This document shows, piece by piece, positions 1-13,900 of a DNA stretch of 64,000 nt. The notes below the pieces were generated by a model. It searched no databases, had not been told where the DNA came from, and saw nothing but the letters and a program-made list of their open reading frames with translations. Position numbers and translations under genes: made by a program. Numbering within the stretch: the first letter of the stretch is position 1; each line of letters opens with the position of its first letter. The stretch is from Enoplolaimus lenunculus (lineage: Eukaryota > Nematoda > Enoplea > Enoplida > Thoracostomopsidae), in assembly GCA_030248215.1 (NCBI GenBank), contig JASANG010002672.1, positions 1 to 64,000 of the forward strand, written 5' to 3'.

Positions 1-3000
1 CGCCCACGTACAGCTGTATACCGCAACTTCTGTTCGATAGTCGTGGATTTTTTCTATTACACCAGTGACATCCATGATTTCATGAGGGAATTTATTAAGT
101 CTAAAAGCGGTTTGCGAACGAGCTAAGCGAGAGAGAAAATTTTTTTGACCTCTGCAGATTTAGTCTACAGCCTGTAAACGTGTGTTTTTTTTCAAGTCTT
201 TGTTCGAATTTCGAAGGACATATGCCCCTATTTTGAACGTTGTATAAGCCTATGATGGGCTCAAATATATTAAGCTGCTGATTGGTCAATAAAGCTAATC
301 AAGAGACACAACCCAAGTGCGAACAACGAGCAATAAAGAGGGGTCCACTGTTGTTTTTTATTCAATTTACTCATATAAATACCTATACTTGACCATATAT
401 TTGATACAAGGGCCCATGTAAAGATCAGGGGCGGAACCCTTTTCTGTGGGACTAGAATAGAGTAAGCTGTAGCTTTAGACTATTTTTTTTGCTTGGCTTA
501 GGCTTAGGCTTAGGCCTAGAAATATACTCATTCTTACGCTTAGATTTAGCCTTAGGCTTAGGATTAAGTTTAGGATTACGCTTATAATACTGTTCTGCCC
601 GTGTTCTACACATGACCAGTTGAGCTGTAGGTAGCGGTGTATCCAGAAATGTCTGGGTATGGTGATGCAGGCAAAATTTATCAAACGCTAGTTTTGCTGT
701 ATGCTATATATGTGCTATATATGTAACCGGTCAAAATTGTAAGGTAGGGACCGTACCATTTTATCACAAAAATTTTTATGACAGACGGCGTACGCCTCTT
801 TCCCGCACATCCTCAGGATCCGCTAGCGACCGTAGCCTAAACAACGACAAAAGAGTTCACGGCTCCTGAGAAAAAAATATTAACAAAAGCATTGACTTTT
901 TAAGAAGTTTCAGCCCCGCTTGTAAATTATGTGAAATTGTTGCATGTCCCACCTGAACATATTGTGAACCTACTTTACCATAGTAAGGCTGGAGTATGCG
1001 GGCCATGTCACAGCGGGAGTCGTCCCCCCCAAGCGTAGACAGGACACCCTGGCTACGGTTGGGGTTATATTTTTTAAAACAATTCTTAAACAATTTTTAA
1101 ATAAACCGGAGACCGTCTGCAATTTCTTGGGCCCTTCATTTCCGGCTCCGCGACTCCGGGAGGGTGTGGCGGAGGTGCCGCCCCTGCTACGGACGTCATC
1201 GCTGCCCTTGGCTAAAAATCTATTAACCGCTTTAAACGATTTCTAGACGAAAATTTTTTTTCTTCCCCCATAATTCTCCCTACCCCCTACGCCCTTTTAG
1301 TAGCAGTTCCTGGTTGCGAGCCACCGTTTGTGTCATGGCCAGTGCAGGGTCGGAACAGTATTATAAGCATATTCCTACTTGTATGCCTAAGCTTAACCGT
1401 AAGAATGAGTTTATTCCTAAGCGTAAGCTTACGTCTAAACCAAGCAAAAAAAGTTGGTCAAAAGCTTAAGCTTACTCTATTCTAGTCCCACAGAAACACT
1501 CTCCGCCCCTGATCTTTACATGGGTCGGTGTCATGAATTAACTCTGCAGGTCTCGTACTCAATTGTACGCTTTGACAATAAAAGACGTAGTCAATAGTTG
1601 ATTCAAAAACTCTGATGAGGGAGGTTGTGCGATAAACAAAAAAAAGCTCACGAGCGAAACCGACAGAAAAGCCAAACGCAATTTTAGTACTAAATTTTAC
1701 CATTGAATTTAGATTTTATTCCTGTTCGGGGATGGGGTAAGGCGTAGTCCAGGGTGGCATCGCCTTCGGTGGACTGATGCTTGTTTTATGAGCTCATGCA
1801 TATGTGCCTGATTTGTATGGCGTATTCTAATTAGGTTTGTGAAGCATGTGTGTATTGAATAAAGCTTTTATATATTTATGTGAACAAAGATAACAGTTTT
1901 GTTTGAGTCGCAAAATTGACCCCACCTATGCCGCCACCCCTCCCGTATTCAAGATGCTATTGGCAATTCCGGGTCAACTGTGTGGCAGCCTCTCACCCTA
2001 AAATCATTGTGAGTTTTGTATACTTTAGAAATGTTAAAATTTTTTGATTTAAATAGATAATATTTCGGTCGACGGGCCCGTTGTTAGGGGAGGCAGAGGG
2101 ATTCAACCCCCCCAGTGGAAAAATTTTGACACCCGTAGAAAATTTTTAACCTCGATTGTAAGTGAACGAAAACCATTGTACACCACTTCTTAAAATCTTT
2201 TACACTCCTAGCAAGGTGAGGTGACTACGGGCGTGATTAGCGACCGAAAATGCCAATTCAATTTTAATATTAACCCTTTCTCACATGAATATTTTCTATT
2301 TCTTCTGAGACCTACTTTTATGCTAGGATTCGAACTCCAGTGACTGGAGTGGGAGGCGTATACCATCACCACTCAGCTATAGGAGCTTGACGCTCGAGCC
2401 CGAGGGGGCCTCTCACGTCTTGTGGTGTTTTAGTACTATGTATACGTTATACTATTTAACGATTATACACTGCGCTGAGTTGCCTACAGGCAACTCAATG
2501 TGAGAAGGGGTTAAAAATTAAAAGGTTTGCTGCTGGATTTCGGTATTTTTAAATTTTATGAGGTGACCTTTTGGGACGAGGATCTGAACCGCTTCGAAGA
2601 CTACGGATCGCGCTTATCACGACACTGATTAAAGGTTAGGTTTGTCTCAAATCGATATTAGTACTGGCATAGCAGTGATCAAAAATAACGGAAAAGAATT
2701 TATCAAAGTACTGTAGTGACCATCAATAAAACGGTGGGCTGATATTTATTCTGTCTCCCCAGTGGGTACCCCTGTTTTAAGGTTACGAATTGTTATTTAT
2801 TTTTAATTCACCCACCTATTGTTGGTTGGAGCCAACTCCCATCATTTTATCTTTCTTTTGGGTAGAACTGATTGGCTCCGAAGCACTTTTGTTGATTGTC
2901 GTGTCCGTTAGATTTTTTTGTATTTAATAAAGATTATACGAGTTGTCTGCGCGATTCTGTTACGTATTTGAGCAGTCCAGTCCACTCTTCTACTTTGGTC

Positions 3001-6000
3001 TCTTTGACCAACTTTAATCAGGACTTCTAAACTCTATTCATTACACACAAAAAAGTATTTCTGAATTTATTCACAAAAGTATTTTCTGCTGCAAATCTGA
3101 AAAGTTTTTGCGATATTTAAGACAATTTTCCTAAAAATAACTGGGAAAACGTTTATTTTCAGACTTTATTTCAAAACTTTTTTGAAAACTTTTCTGTTAT
3201 AACAGAAATACTTTTCAAGTGCACCTTGCTATTTCTTAAATTTAAGAAACTTTTTCTTAAATATCAGAAATATTATTTTGAGTATATAGCAAACTGTAAT
3301 TAAGCATGCGGACACTTATTGATTGGGATTCAAAATGGTGTCCCATGCTTATTACCTCCTCTTATTTGGGTCATTACAGTATAAAGATTTAAAATTTGTT
3401 TTATTTTGCAGTAATTGCAAATGATGTATGCAAATATTTATCGAGCTTTTTATAATTTTAAGGAAAACATCGCTTGACAAACGGTCAACGGGAAGATGAA
3501 CTTTCGGACTGTAGGTCGTGGGCACATTTCCTAACCACTTTTAAAACGCCGACGGCACTATCTAAGCCTAAGCGTAAACGGCCAATGTAAAGAACAGTGG
3601 AGGACCAGTATTATAAGCATATTCCTAAGCCTAATCCTAAGCATAAGCCTAAACCTCAGCCTAAGCGTAAGAATAAGCATATTCCTAAGCTTAAGCCTAA
3701 GCATAAGCCAAGCAAAAAAACTAGTTTAAAGCTTAAGCTTACTCTTTTCTAGTCCGACAGAAAAACGTTCCGCTCGTGATGTTTACATGGTCCGCGTAAA
3801 CATAGTAAAAGTATACAAGAGTTAAAATTCGACTCTACCAGAGTCTCATTCGACTCGCTTAGTCGCACGTTTGACTCTGGCAGAGTCGAATTTGACTCAC
3901 CATTTTTTGCAGTGTAATCATGAACACTACTCCAAAGCCCAGGCGTAAGAATGATGTTATACCTAACCTTGAGCCTAAACCTAAACCGAGTCAAGCAATA
4001 GCCTAAAGCTTTTACTTACTCTATTGTAGTCCCACAAAAAACGTTCCACCCCTGATCTTTACATGTGTCAAACGTTGATAAGCTATTTTCCAGTCAGTTT
4101 TACCCCTTTGCTTCTACTTCTGTCGTTGTAACCCTTGAGGTAACAATGATTTTAGCTTAATCATGCTTGATTAGACATCAAAGAACTTGAGGCCGATTGG
4201 GCACACACTCGAACCAGGAACGTACCCAGAGGGCAGCGCAGGGGGTGCACTCATTTCAGTAAACAATAAAATAATATGGTCTTTCTACCTTACAATTTGT
4301 ACACTTTTGTGTCACTAAAATTGCGTTTGGTTTCTCGCTCGCTTCGCTCATGATGTTCTTCAACAGTATGCATTGCACACCGATCGACCGAAGTTTCTGG
4401 TTCTGCCACTGGCTATTTCGTGCCAGTCCCGCAACCAAGGATTGTTCGTAGAGGGAGCAATAAGATTTCTACATGGGGGCAACAAATTTTTGACCATCGT
4501 ACCGAAGATATTAACCGAGGGACGTCGTCTCTTGCCACCCCCACACCTCCATACTCACGCCTTGATACATATACCGGTAAGAAACATAGCCAGAGCAGCC
4601 ACATCCATACCCCCCATTTTGGTGTCATGACCCCAAACACGGGTTCCCACCCTAACAGGTTTTTAAGCAAAAAAATTAAAAATATTTTGATCATCACGAG
4701 GGGCGCCAGCCCCTGAATTTTTTGGGGGGCCACCCTAGCCTGCTCGGGTACTGGTAAGAAAACTGTTAATAGTATATATACATACATTAATCATTAAGCA
4801 AATGCAAAACATGAAATAAACCTATAAATGTAAATTAGCTTTGTAACCGAAATGTTGCTTGTTTTCGCTATGTGTTCTATTTTAGCTTCTTGACCTGGAT
4901 AACGATCATGGACCAGGGGCCGGTGATATGAAGAACCTCTGGGGGAGACGCGCCCCCAATGGACCACTAGCGTTGAAATGAAGAACCTCTTGGGTGGAGC
5001 CGCTGCCATTGCAATCCTTATTATCACCGCCCTTGCCATGGACGTTAGCAAGGATTTCGTAAATTAGGTTTAATTTTCAATAAAAATTTCGAAATAGATT
5101 TTCTTGTATAACAAACTTAAAAAGTATCGAAAATATGCTTTAAAACCTTCAAAGGGGGCGGAAGTTTGATGCCTTACCCCCCTGGTTCTTCCTGCAGGGA
5201 TTTACGTATGTTGCTGTGACTCGAAGCGTTTGACATTTTAGAAAAGCGATGTTGCAGCAGTAGACTGAAATAACAGCAACGCTTGAAATATTGTCTGCAA
5301 AGTTGGAAATATGTTCATTGAATCATAGGTCAAAAGTTTACGCTAATGTATAGAACAGGGCCGCAACATTAGTATAAGCATATTCCTAAACCTACAGCCA
5401 AAGCCTAAGCGTAAGAATGAGCTTACACTTAAGTGTAAACCTAAACAAAAAATTAGTGTTAAGTATTTTGCAGTCCCACATAAAAACGTTCCGCCACTGA
5501 TCTTTACATGAGCCAAATTTTGGGCAATTTGAAGAGTTGTATAATTGTACATGGGTCAAAAGTTTCATCTTTGTACCCCTTAGCTCCGGGGGTGGTTCAC
5601 GTTGTTAAGGCGTGTTGTTTAGAATTTTGGCGTATATTTTCAAATGTGTATAGCATTTATCGCCTGCTAGTGATAGGTCTTATTTCAAACCAGTAAATGT
5701 AGATGCTTCGAATTCAGCGCATTTCTGGTGTATGATTTATTCTACTCCGCTACCAATTTTGAATTCAACAACTGCAACAGTTAGTGAGTTTGACAACCTA
5801 TTGCTAAGCACTAATGACAGTTGCTATGCACGTTCGAATATGGTCGCTGAACGTATAAATTCGGTACATTTCAATTCGAATATAACAAGCCCGCAGCGTT
5901 TTTTGTTTGGATGGAATCGGACAATATTGCGGCATTGAGCAATCTCACAATTGCCCCGACATCGTTTGCCCTAACCTGTCTAGTCCTTTCCTAAGCCTAA

Positions 6001-6670
6001 GCATAATATTGATCCTTACAACTAAGCCTATCCTAATGGATTCGCCTATGATAGGCAACAATTTGTCGAGTAGACGAAATTTTGGAGTTATACAAGTTAT
6101 CGTCGACATTGTCAGCTGACACAGTCAACCTTAACTGTTTTTTCTAGCATTAACTCATCGAGTAAGCAGATATTGAATTCGTACTGAAATGAAAATCTTG
6201 GATCAACATTCTATAGGCCAGTGCCGGAACCAGCATCTATCCCAGTTCCGGAGCAGGCTAGGGAGGCCCCCCAAAATTCCATTGTGAGCCCCTTCGATGA
6301 TCAAAATATTTTTCATTTTTTTGTTTAAAACTTTCTTATGGTAGGGGTCCTTGTTGGGTAGCCCCTCTAAAATGGTGGGTATGAGGGGTCTTCGGTTCTG
6401 TCCTTATAGGTCATAGTGAATTCATGAGTCACACATCGCATGCCATTTCCATCTGTGACTGTTTGTCGTTCAGGCTCATGTAAAGATCAGGGGTGGAACG
6501 TTTTTCTGTGGACTGCAATAGGGCAACCTTAAGCTTTAGACTAATTTTGTGCTTGGGTTAGGGTTAGACTTAGGCTTAGGCTTAGGAATACGCTCATTCT
6601 TGCGCTTAGGCTTTAGGCTTAGGATTAGAAACAGGGTTATAATCCTGTTCCGCCCCTAATCTTTACATTG
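1..6670. repeat. Left arm of a giant inverted repeat
   Basis: Pairs base for base, in reverse complement, with 7977-14660: position 1 with 14660, and 6670 with 7977. Small indels and scattered substitutions separate the arms. No gene is recognised in it. It holds MITEs: family A at 411-617, 1333-1527, 3582-3793, 3926-4070, 5343-5514 and 6473-6673; D at 2272-2513; E at 2709-3381 with element L inside at about 3045-3290; F at 2076-2236; H at 3820-3914; I at 4590-4752 and 6218-6413. The pairing reaches the window edge, so the arm may be longer. Confidence 0.97.
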
Positions 6671-7976
6671 GCCGTTGCGTATAGATTTTATTGCACCTGG
6701 TTTGTGTGAAAAAACTGGTTATAAAACTTCAAGTTGTTATAACATTTTGCTGCAAAATACCCGATTTAACATTTAAATCATCTGGTTAAACCTAAAATTG
6801 ACCTACTCAATAATTTCGGCATCTTTGTGAACGCCAGCTAAACTCATATAAGCCGTCCTAAAGCATATTCCAGTAATTGGAAATATACAGTACCGGGGCC
6901 ATAGGGGGCGGGTCAAGACGGGTCTCAGCCCCCTATCGAAAACATTTCGTACCCTCATTCGCATATTGAACGGAATTCTGGTACAATCTGCAGTCTTGAC
7001 TTAAAGACGCCTGCTCTGAGCCACAACGTTGATAACTCCACTTCAACGCTTTGCGTTGTCGTCCTAAACCCAACGTTGTCCGTCCCATTTTGAGGTCGCC
7101 GCGGCCGTCAAAATGTTCCCCCCAAACTTAAATTCAATTAGTCAAACAATAGTTCAACGATCGGTTTCAGGCGTTTTTTCTTTAAATATTCGAACGCAGT
7201 TTTAAACTATCATTGAAATATAAAGGCGAAGCCGGTCTTATTTTTGTTGACAACAACATTTAAACGACTCTCTGTTCAAATCAATTTTAATATGATATCA
7301 CAACGTAAGTTGAAGCTGGTGCAATTTTGAGTCAACTGTTAATTGATTTTGACGTTTTTGTGATGAGTGTTTTTACTGGAGAAATGTGTTATGTGTGTAT
7401 AGTGTTGATTTGAACGTTGTACCATTATTTTTCATCATGTAAAAGTTTAGATTTAGGCTTTGGTTTTAGGTCCAGGCTTAGGTGTAGGCTTATTGTTACG
7501 TTTAGGTTTAAGCATAGGTTTTAAGTAGGTAGAATATATTATATGTGTTAGGTCTGTATATATATTGGTCGATAAGGAAGATTAGAACGGGAATAAGTGT
7601 AGTTTTATTGTGTATTATAATTGTTTGAGAGGTGTTGTTGTTGTAAAGAGTTCTTTATATTTTGTAGTAATGGTTGATATTAAGATGGTGTTTATTGTTT
7701 ATGTTGGTTGGGGGTGGGGGGTTGGGTTAGGGAGAAGGGGGGGTTATCAGTTGTGGTCAGAGGGGTGAGTGGTGTAAGTTCTTTTAGTGTTTTAGGTGCT
7801 CCCCCTATGCCATTTTTTTGGTATTAGGGTATATGTTTAGTGGGTTAAGTGGTTATTGAGTAGGTAATTTTAGGTTTAAAGATGATTTAAATGTTAAATG
7901 GGTATTTTGCAGAAAATGTTATAAAATTGAAGTTTTATAAAGTTTTTTCAAAAAAGGTGAATAAAATCAAGCAAGG
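6671..7976. other. Centre of the inverted repeat, with a degraded mirror half
   Basis: The left part (to about 7310) reads like ordinary host DNA. The right part (about 7600-7976) still aligns to it in reverse complement in many blocks, but is much shorter and nearly devoid of C on the + strand: about 19 C against well over 100 G in 7561-7980 by hand count. A fragment of family A core lies near the turning point, about 7436-7535. No gene is seen. Confidence 0.8.
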
Positions 7977-10900
7977 CAATGTAAAGATTAGGGGGGAAGG
8001 ATTATAACCCTGTTTCTAATCCTAAGCCTAAAGCTAAGCGCAAGAAGGACGTATCCTAAGCTAAGCCTAAGTCTAACCCTAACCCAAGCACAAAATTAGT
8101 CTAAAGCTTAAGGTTGCCCTATTGCAGTCCACAGAAAAACGTTCCACCCCTGATCTTTACATGAGCCTGAACGACAAACAGTCACAGATGGAAATGGCAT
8201 GCGATGTGTGACTCATGAATTCACTATGACCTATAAGGACAGAACCGGAGCAGCCACCCCTCATACCCACCATTTTAGAGGGGCTCACCCCAACAAGGAC
8301 CCCTACCATAAGAAAGTTTTAAACAAAAAAATGAAAAATATTTTGATCATCGCAAGGGGCTCACAATGGAATTTTGGGGGGCCTCCCTAGCCTGCTCCGG
8401 AACTGGGACCATAGAATGCTGGTTCACCGGCACTGGGCCTATAGAATGTTGATCCAAGACTTTTCATTTCAGTACGAATTCAATATCTGCTTACTCGATG
8501 AGTTTAATGCTAGAAATAAACAGTTGAAGCCGGTTGCGTGACTGTTTGTCAGCTGACAATTCGTCGACCGATAACTTGTATAACTCCAAAATTTCGTCTA
8601 CTCGACAAATTGTTGCCTATCATTAGGCGAATCCATTAGGATCAGGCTTAGTTGTAAGGATCAATATTATGCTTAGGCTTAGGCAAAGGACTAGGACAGG
8701 TTTAGGGCAATACGATGTCGGGCGACTAATTGTCGTAGATTGCTCAATGCCGCAATATTGTCCGATTCCATCCAAACAAAAAACGCTGCGGGCTTGTTAT
8801 ATTCGAATTGAAATGTACCGAATTTATACGTTCAGCGACCATATTCGAACGTGCATAGCAACTGTCATTAGTGCTTAGCAATAGGTTGTCAAACTCACTA
8901 ACTGTTGCAGTTGTTGAATTCAAAATTGGTAGCGGAGTAGAATAAATCATACACCAGAAATGCGCTGAATTCGAAGCATCTACATTTACTGGTTTGAAAT
9001 AAGACCTATCACTAGCAGGCGATAAATGCTATACACATTTGAAAATATACGCCAAAATTCTAAACAACACGCCTTAACAACGTGAACCACCCCCGGAGCT
9101 AAGGGGTACAAAGATGAAACTTTTGACCCATGTACAATTATACAACTCTTCAAATTGCCCAAAATTTGGCTCATGTAAAGATCAGTGGCGGAACGTTTTT
9201 ATGTGGGACTGCAAAATACTTAACACTAATTTTTTGTTTAGGTTTACACTTAAGTGTAAGCTCATTCTTACGCTTAGGCTTTGGCTGTAGGTTTAGGAAT
9301 ATGCTTATACTAATGTTGCGGCCCTGTTCTATACATTAGCGTAAACTTTTGACCTATGATTCAATGAACATATTTCCAACTTTGCAGACAATATTTCAAG
9401 CGTTGCTGTTATTTCAGTCTACTGCTGCAACATCGCTTTTCTAAAATGTCAAACGCTTCGAGTCACAGCAACATACGTAAATCCCTGCCAGGAACGCAAC
9501 CAGGGGGGTTAAGGCATCAAACTTCCGCCCCCTTTGAAGGTTTTAAAGCATATTTTCGATACTTTTTAAGTTTGTTATACAAGAAAATCTATTTCGAAAT
9601 TTTTATTGAAAATTAAACCTAATTTACGAAATCCTTGCTAACGTCCATGGCAAGGGCGGTGATAATAAGGATTGCAATGGCAGCGGCTCCACCCAAGAGG
9701 TTCTTCATTTCAACGCTAGTGGTCCATTGGGGGCGCGTCTCCCCCAGAGGTTCTTCATATCACCGGCCCCTGGTCCATGATCGTTATCCAGGTCAAGAAG
9801 CTAAAATAGAACACATAGCGAAAACAAGCAACATTTCGGTTACAAAGCTAATTTACATTTATAGGTTTATTTCATGTTTTGCATTTGCTTAATGATTAAT
9901 GTATGTATATATACTATTAACAGTTTTTTACAGTACCGAGCAGGCTAGGGTGGCCCCCAAAAAATTCAGGGGCTGGCGCCCCTCGTGATGATCAAAATAT
10001 TTTAATTTTTTTGCTTAAAAACCTGTAGGGGGGACGGTGTTGGGGGATGACAAAAGGGGGGTATGGATGTGGCTGCTCTGGCTATGTTTCTTACCGGTAT
10101 ATGTATCAGAGGCGTGAGTATGGAGGTGTGGGGGGGCAGAGACACTCCCTCGGTTAATATCTTCGGTACGATGGCAAACTTTGTTGCCCCAGTGTAGAAA
10201 TCTTATTGCTCCCTCTACAACAATGCCTTAGTTCGGGACTGGCACGAAATAGCCAGTGGCAGAACCAGAAACTTCGGTCGATCGGTGTGCAATGCATACT
10301 GTTGAAGAACATCATGAGCGAAGCGAGCGAGAAACCAAACGCAATTTTAGTGACACAAAAGTGTACAAATTGTAAGGTAGAAAGACCATATTATTTTATT
10401 GTTTACTGAAATGAGTGCACCCCTCGCTGCCCTCTGGGTACGTTCCTGGTTCGAGTGTGTGCCCAATCGGCCTCAAGTTCTTTGATGTCTAATCAAGCAT
10501 GATTAAGCTAAAATCATTGTTACCTCAAGGGTTACAACGACAGAAGTAGAAGCAAAGGGGTAAAACTGACTGGAAAATAGCTTATCAACGTTTGACACAT
10601 GTAAAGATCAGGGGTGGAACGTTTTTTGTGGGACTACAATAGAGTAAGTAAAAGCTTTAGGCTATTGCTTGACTCGGTTTAGGTTTAGGCTCAAGGTTAG
10701 GTATAACATCATTCTTACGCCTGGGCTTTGGAGTAGTGTTCATGATTACACTGCAAAAAATGGTGAGTCAAATTCGACTCTCCAGAGTCAAACGTGCGAC
10801 TAAGCGAGTCGAATGAGACTCTGGTAGAGTCGAATTTTAACTCTTGTATACTTTTACTATGTTTACGCGGACCATGTAAACATCACGAGCGGAACGTTTT

Positions 10901-13900
10901 TCTGTCGGACTAGAAAAGAGTAAGCTTAAGCTTTAAACTAGTTTTTTTGCTTGGCTTATGCTTAGGCTTAAGCTTAGGAATATGCTTATTCTTACGCTTA
11001 GGCTGAGGTTTAGGCTTATGCTTAGGATTAGGCTTAGGAATATGCTTATAATACTGGTCCTCCACTGTTCTTTACATTGGCCGTTTACGCTTAGGCTTAG
11101 ATAGTGCCGTCGGCGTTTTAAAAGTGGTTAGGAAATGTGCCCACGACCTACAGTCCGAAAGTTCATCTTCCCGTTGACCGTTTGTCAAGCGATGTTTTCC
11201 TTAAAATTATAAAAAGCTCGATAAATATTTGCATACATCATTTGCAATTACTGCAAAATAAAACAAATTTTAAATCTTTATACTGTAATGACCCAAATAA
11301 GAGGAGGTAATAAGCATGGGACACCATTTTGAATCCCAATCAATAAGTGTCCGCATGCTTAATTACAGTTTGCTATATACTCAAAATAATATTTCTGATA
11401 TTTAAGAAAAAGTTTCTTAAATTTAAGAAATAGCAAGGTGCACTTGAAAAGTATTTCTGTTATAACAGAAAAGTTTTCAAAAAGTTTTGAAATAAAGTCT
11501 GAAAATAAACGTTTTCCCAGTTATTTTTAGGAAAATTGTCTTAAATATCGCAAAAACTTTTCAGATTTGCAGCAGAAAATACTTTTGTGAATAAATTCAG
11601 AAATACTTTTTTGTGTGTAATGAATAGAGTTTAGAAGTCCTGATTAAAGTTGGTCAAAGAGACCAAAGTAGAAGAGTGGACTGGACTGCTCAAATACGTA
11701 ACAGAATCGCGCAGACAACTCGTATAATCTTTATTAAATACAAAAAAATCTAACGGACACGACAATCAACAAAAGTGCTTCGGAGCCAATCAGTTCTACC
11801 CAAAAGAAAGATAAAATGATGGGAGTTGGCTCCAACCAACAATAGGTGGGTGAATTAAAAATAAATAACAATTCGTAACCTTAAAACAGGGGTACCCACT
11901 GGGGAGACAGAATAAATATCAGCCCACCGTTTTATTGATGGTCACTACAGTACTTTGATAAATCCTTTTCCGTTATTTTTGATCACTGCTATGCCAGTAC
12001 TAATATCGATTTGAGACAAACCTAACCTTTAATCAGTGTCGTGATAAGCGCGATCCGTAGTCTTCGAAGCGGTTCAGATCCTCGTCCCAAAAGGTCACCT
12101 CATAAAATTTAAAAATACCGAAATCCAGCAGCAAACCTTTTAATTTTTAACCCCTTCTCACATTGAGTTGCCTGTAGGCAACTCAGCGCAGTGTATAATC
12201 GTTAAATAGTATAACGTATACATAGTACTAAAACACCACAAGACGTGAGAGGCCCCCTCGGGCTCGAGCGTCAAGCTCCTATAGCTGAGTGGTGATGGTA
12301 TACGCCTCCCACTCCAGTCACTGGAGTTCGAATCCTAGCATAAAAGTAGGTCTCAGAAGAAATAGAAAATATTCATGTGAGAAAGGGTTAATATTAAAAT
12401 TGAATTGGCATTTTCGGTCGCTAATCACGCCCGTAGTCACCTCACCTTGCTAGGAGTGTAAAAGATTTTAAGAAGTGGTGTACAATGGTTTTCGTTCACT
12501 TACAATCGAGGTTAAAAATTTTCTACGGGTGTCAAAATTTTTCCACTGGGGGGGTTGAATCCCTCTGCCTCCCCTTGACGACGGGCCCGTCGACCGAAAT
12601 ATTATCTATTTAAATCAAAAAATTTTAACATTTCTAAAGTATACAAAACTCACAATGATTTTAGGGTGAGAGGCTGCCACACAGTTGACCCGGAATTGCC
12701 AATAGCATCTTGAATACGGGAGGGGTGGCGGCATAGGTGGGGTCAATTTTGCGACTCAAACAAAACTGTTATCTTTGTTCACATAAATATATAAAAGCTT
12801 TATTCAATACACACATGCTTCACAAACCTAATTAGAATACGCCATACAAATCAGGCACATATGCATGAGCTCATAAAACAAGCATCAGTCCACCGAAGGC
12901 GATGCCACCCTGGACTACGCCTTACCCCATCCCCCGAACAGGAATAAAATCTAAATTCAATGGTAAAATTTAGTACTAAAATTGCGTTTGGCTTTTCTGT
13001 CGGTTTCGCTCGTGAGCTTTTTTTTGTTTATCGCACAACCTCCCTCATCAGAGTTTTTGAATCAACTATTGACTACGTCTTTTATTGTCAAAGCGTACAA
13101 TTGAGTACGAGACCTGCAGAGTTAATTCATGACACCGACCCATGTAAAGATCAGGGGCGGAGAGTGTTTCTGTGGGACTAGAATAGAGTAAGCTTAAGCT
13201 TTTGACCAACTTTTTTTGCTTGGTTTAGACGTAAGCTTACGCTTAGGAATAAACTCATTCTTACGGTTAAGCTTAGGCATACAAGTAGGAATATGCTTAT
13301 AATACTGTTCCGACCCTGCACTGGCCATGACACAAACGGTGGCTCGCAACCAGGAACTGCTACTAAAAGGGCGTAGGGGGTAGGGAGAATTATGGGGGAA
13401 GAAAAAAATTTTCGTCTAGAAATCGTTTAAAGCGGTTAATAGATTTTTAGCCAAGGGCAGCGATGACGTCCGTAGCAGGGGCGGCACCTCCGCACACCCT
13501 CCCGGAGTCGCGGAGCCGGAAATGAAGGGCCCAAGAAATTGCAGACGGTCTCCGGTTTATTTAAAAATTGTTTAAGAATTGTTTTAAAAAATATAACCCC
13601 AACCGTAGCCAGGGTGTCCTGTCTACGCTTGGGGGGGACGATTCCCGTGTGACATGGTCCGTATACTCCAGCCTTACTATGGTAAAGTAGGTTCACAATA
13701 TGTTCAGGTGGGACATGCAACAATTTCACATAATTTACAAGCGGGGCTGAAACTTCTTAAAAAGTCAATGCTTTTGTTAATATTTTTTTTCTCAGGAGCC
13801 GTGAACTCTTTTGTCGTTGTTTGGGCTACGGTCGCTAGCGGATCCTGAGGATGTGCGGGAAAGAGGCGTACGCCGTCTGTCATAAAAATTTTTGTGATAA

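Noticed and set aside
7709-7745. Strong G-quadruplex-like G runs at the palindrome centre
   Set aside because: It lies in the C-depleted mirror half, whose counterpart on the left (around 7030-7100) has no such runs, so the G runs are probably created by missing bases.
12274-12340. True tRNA gene in the right arm and its mirror
   Set aside because: The A and B boxes are tRNA-like, but the acceptor stem does not pair and the block always lies inside family D ends.
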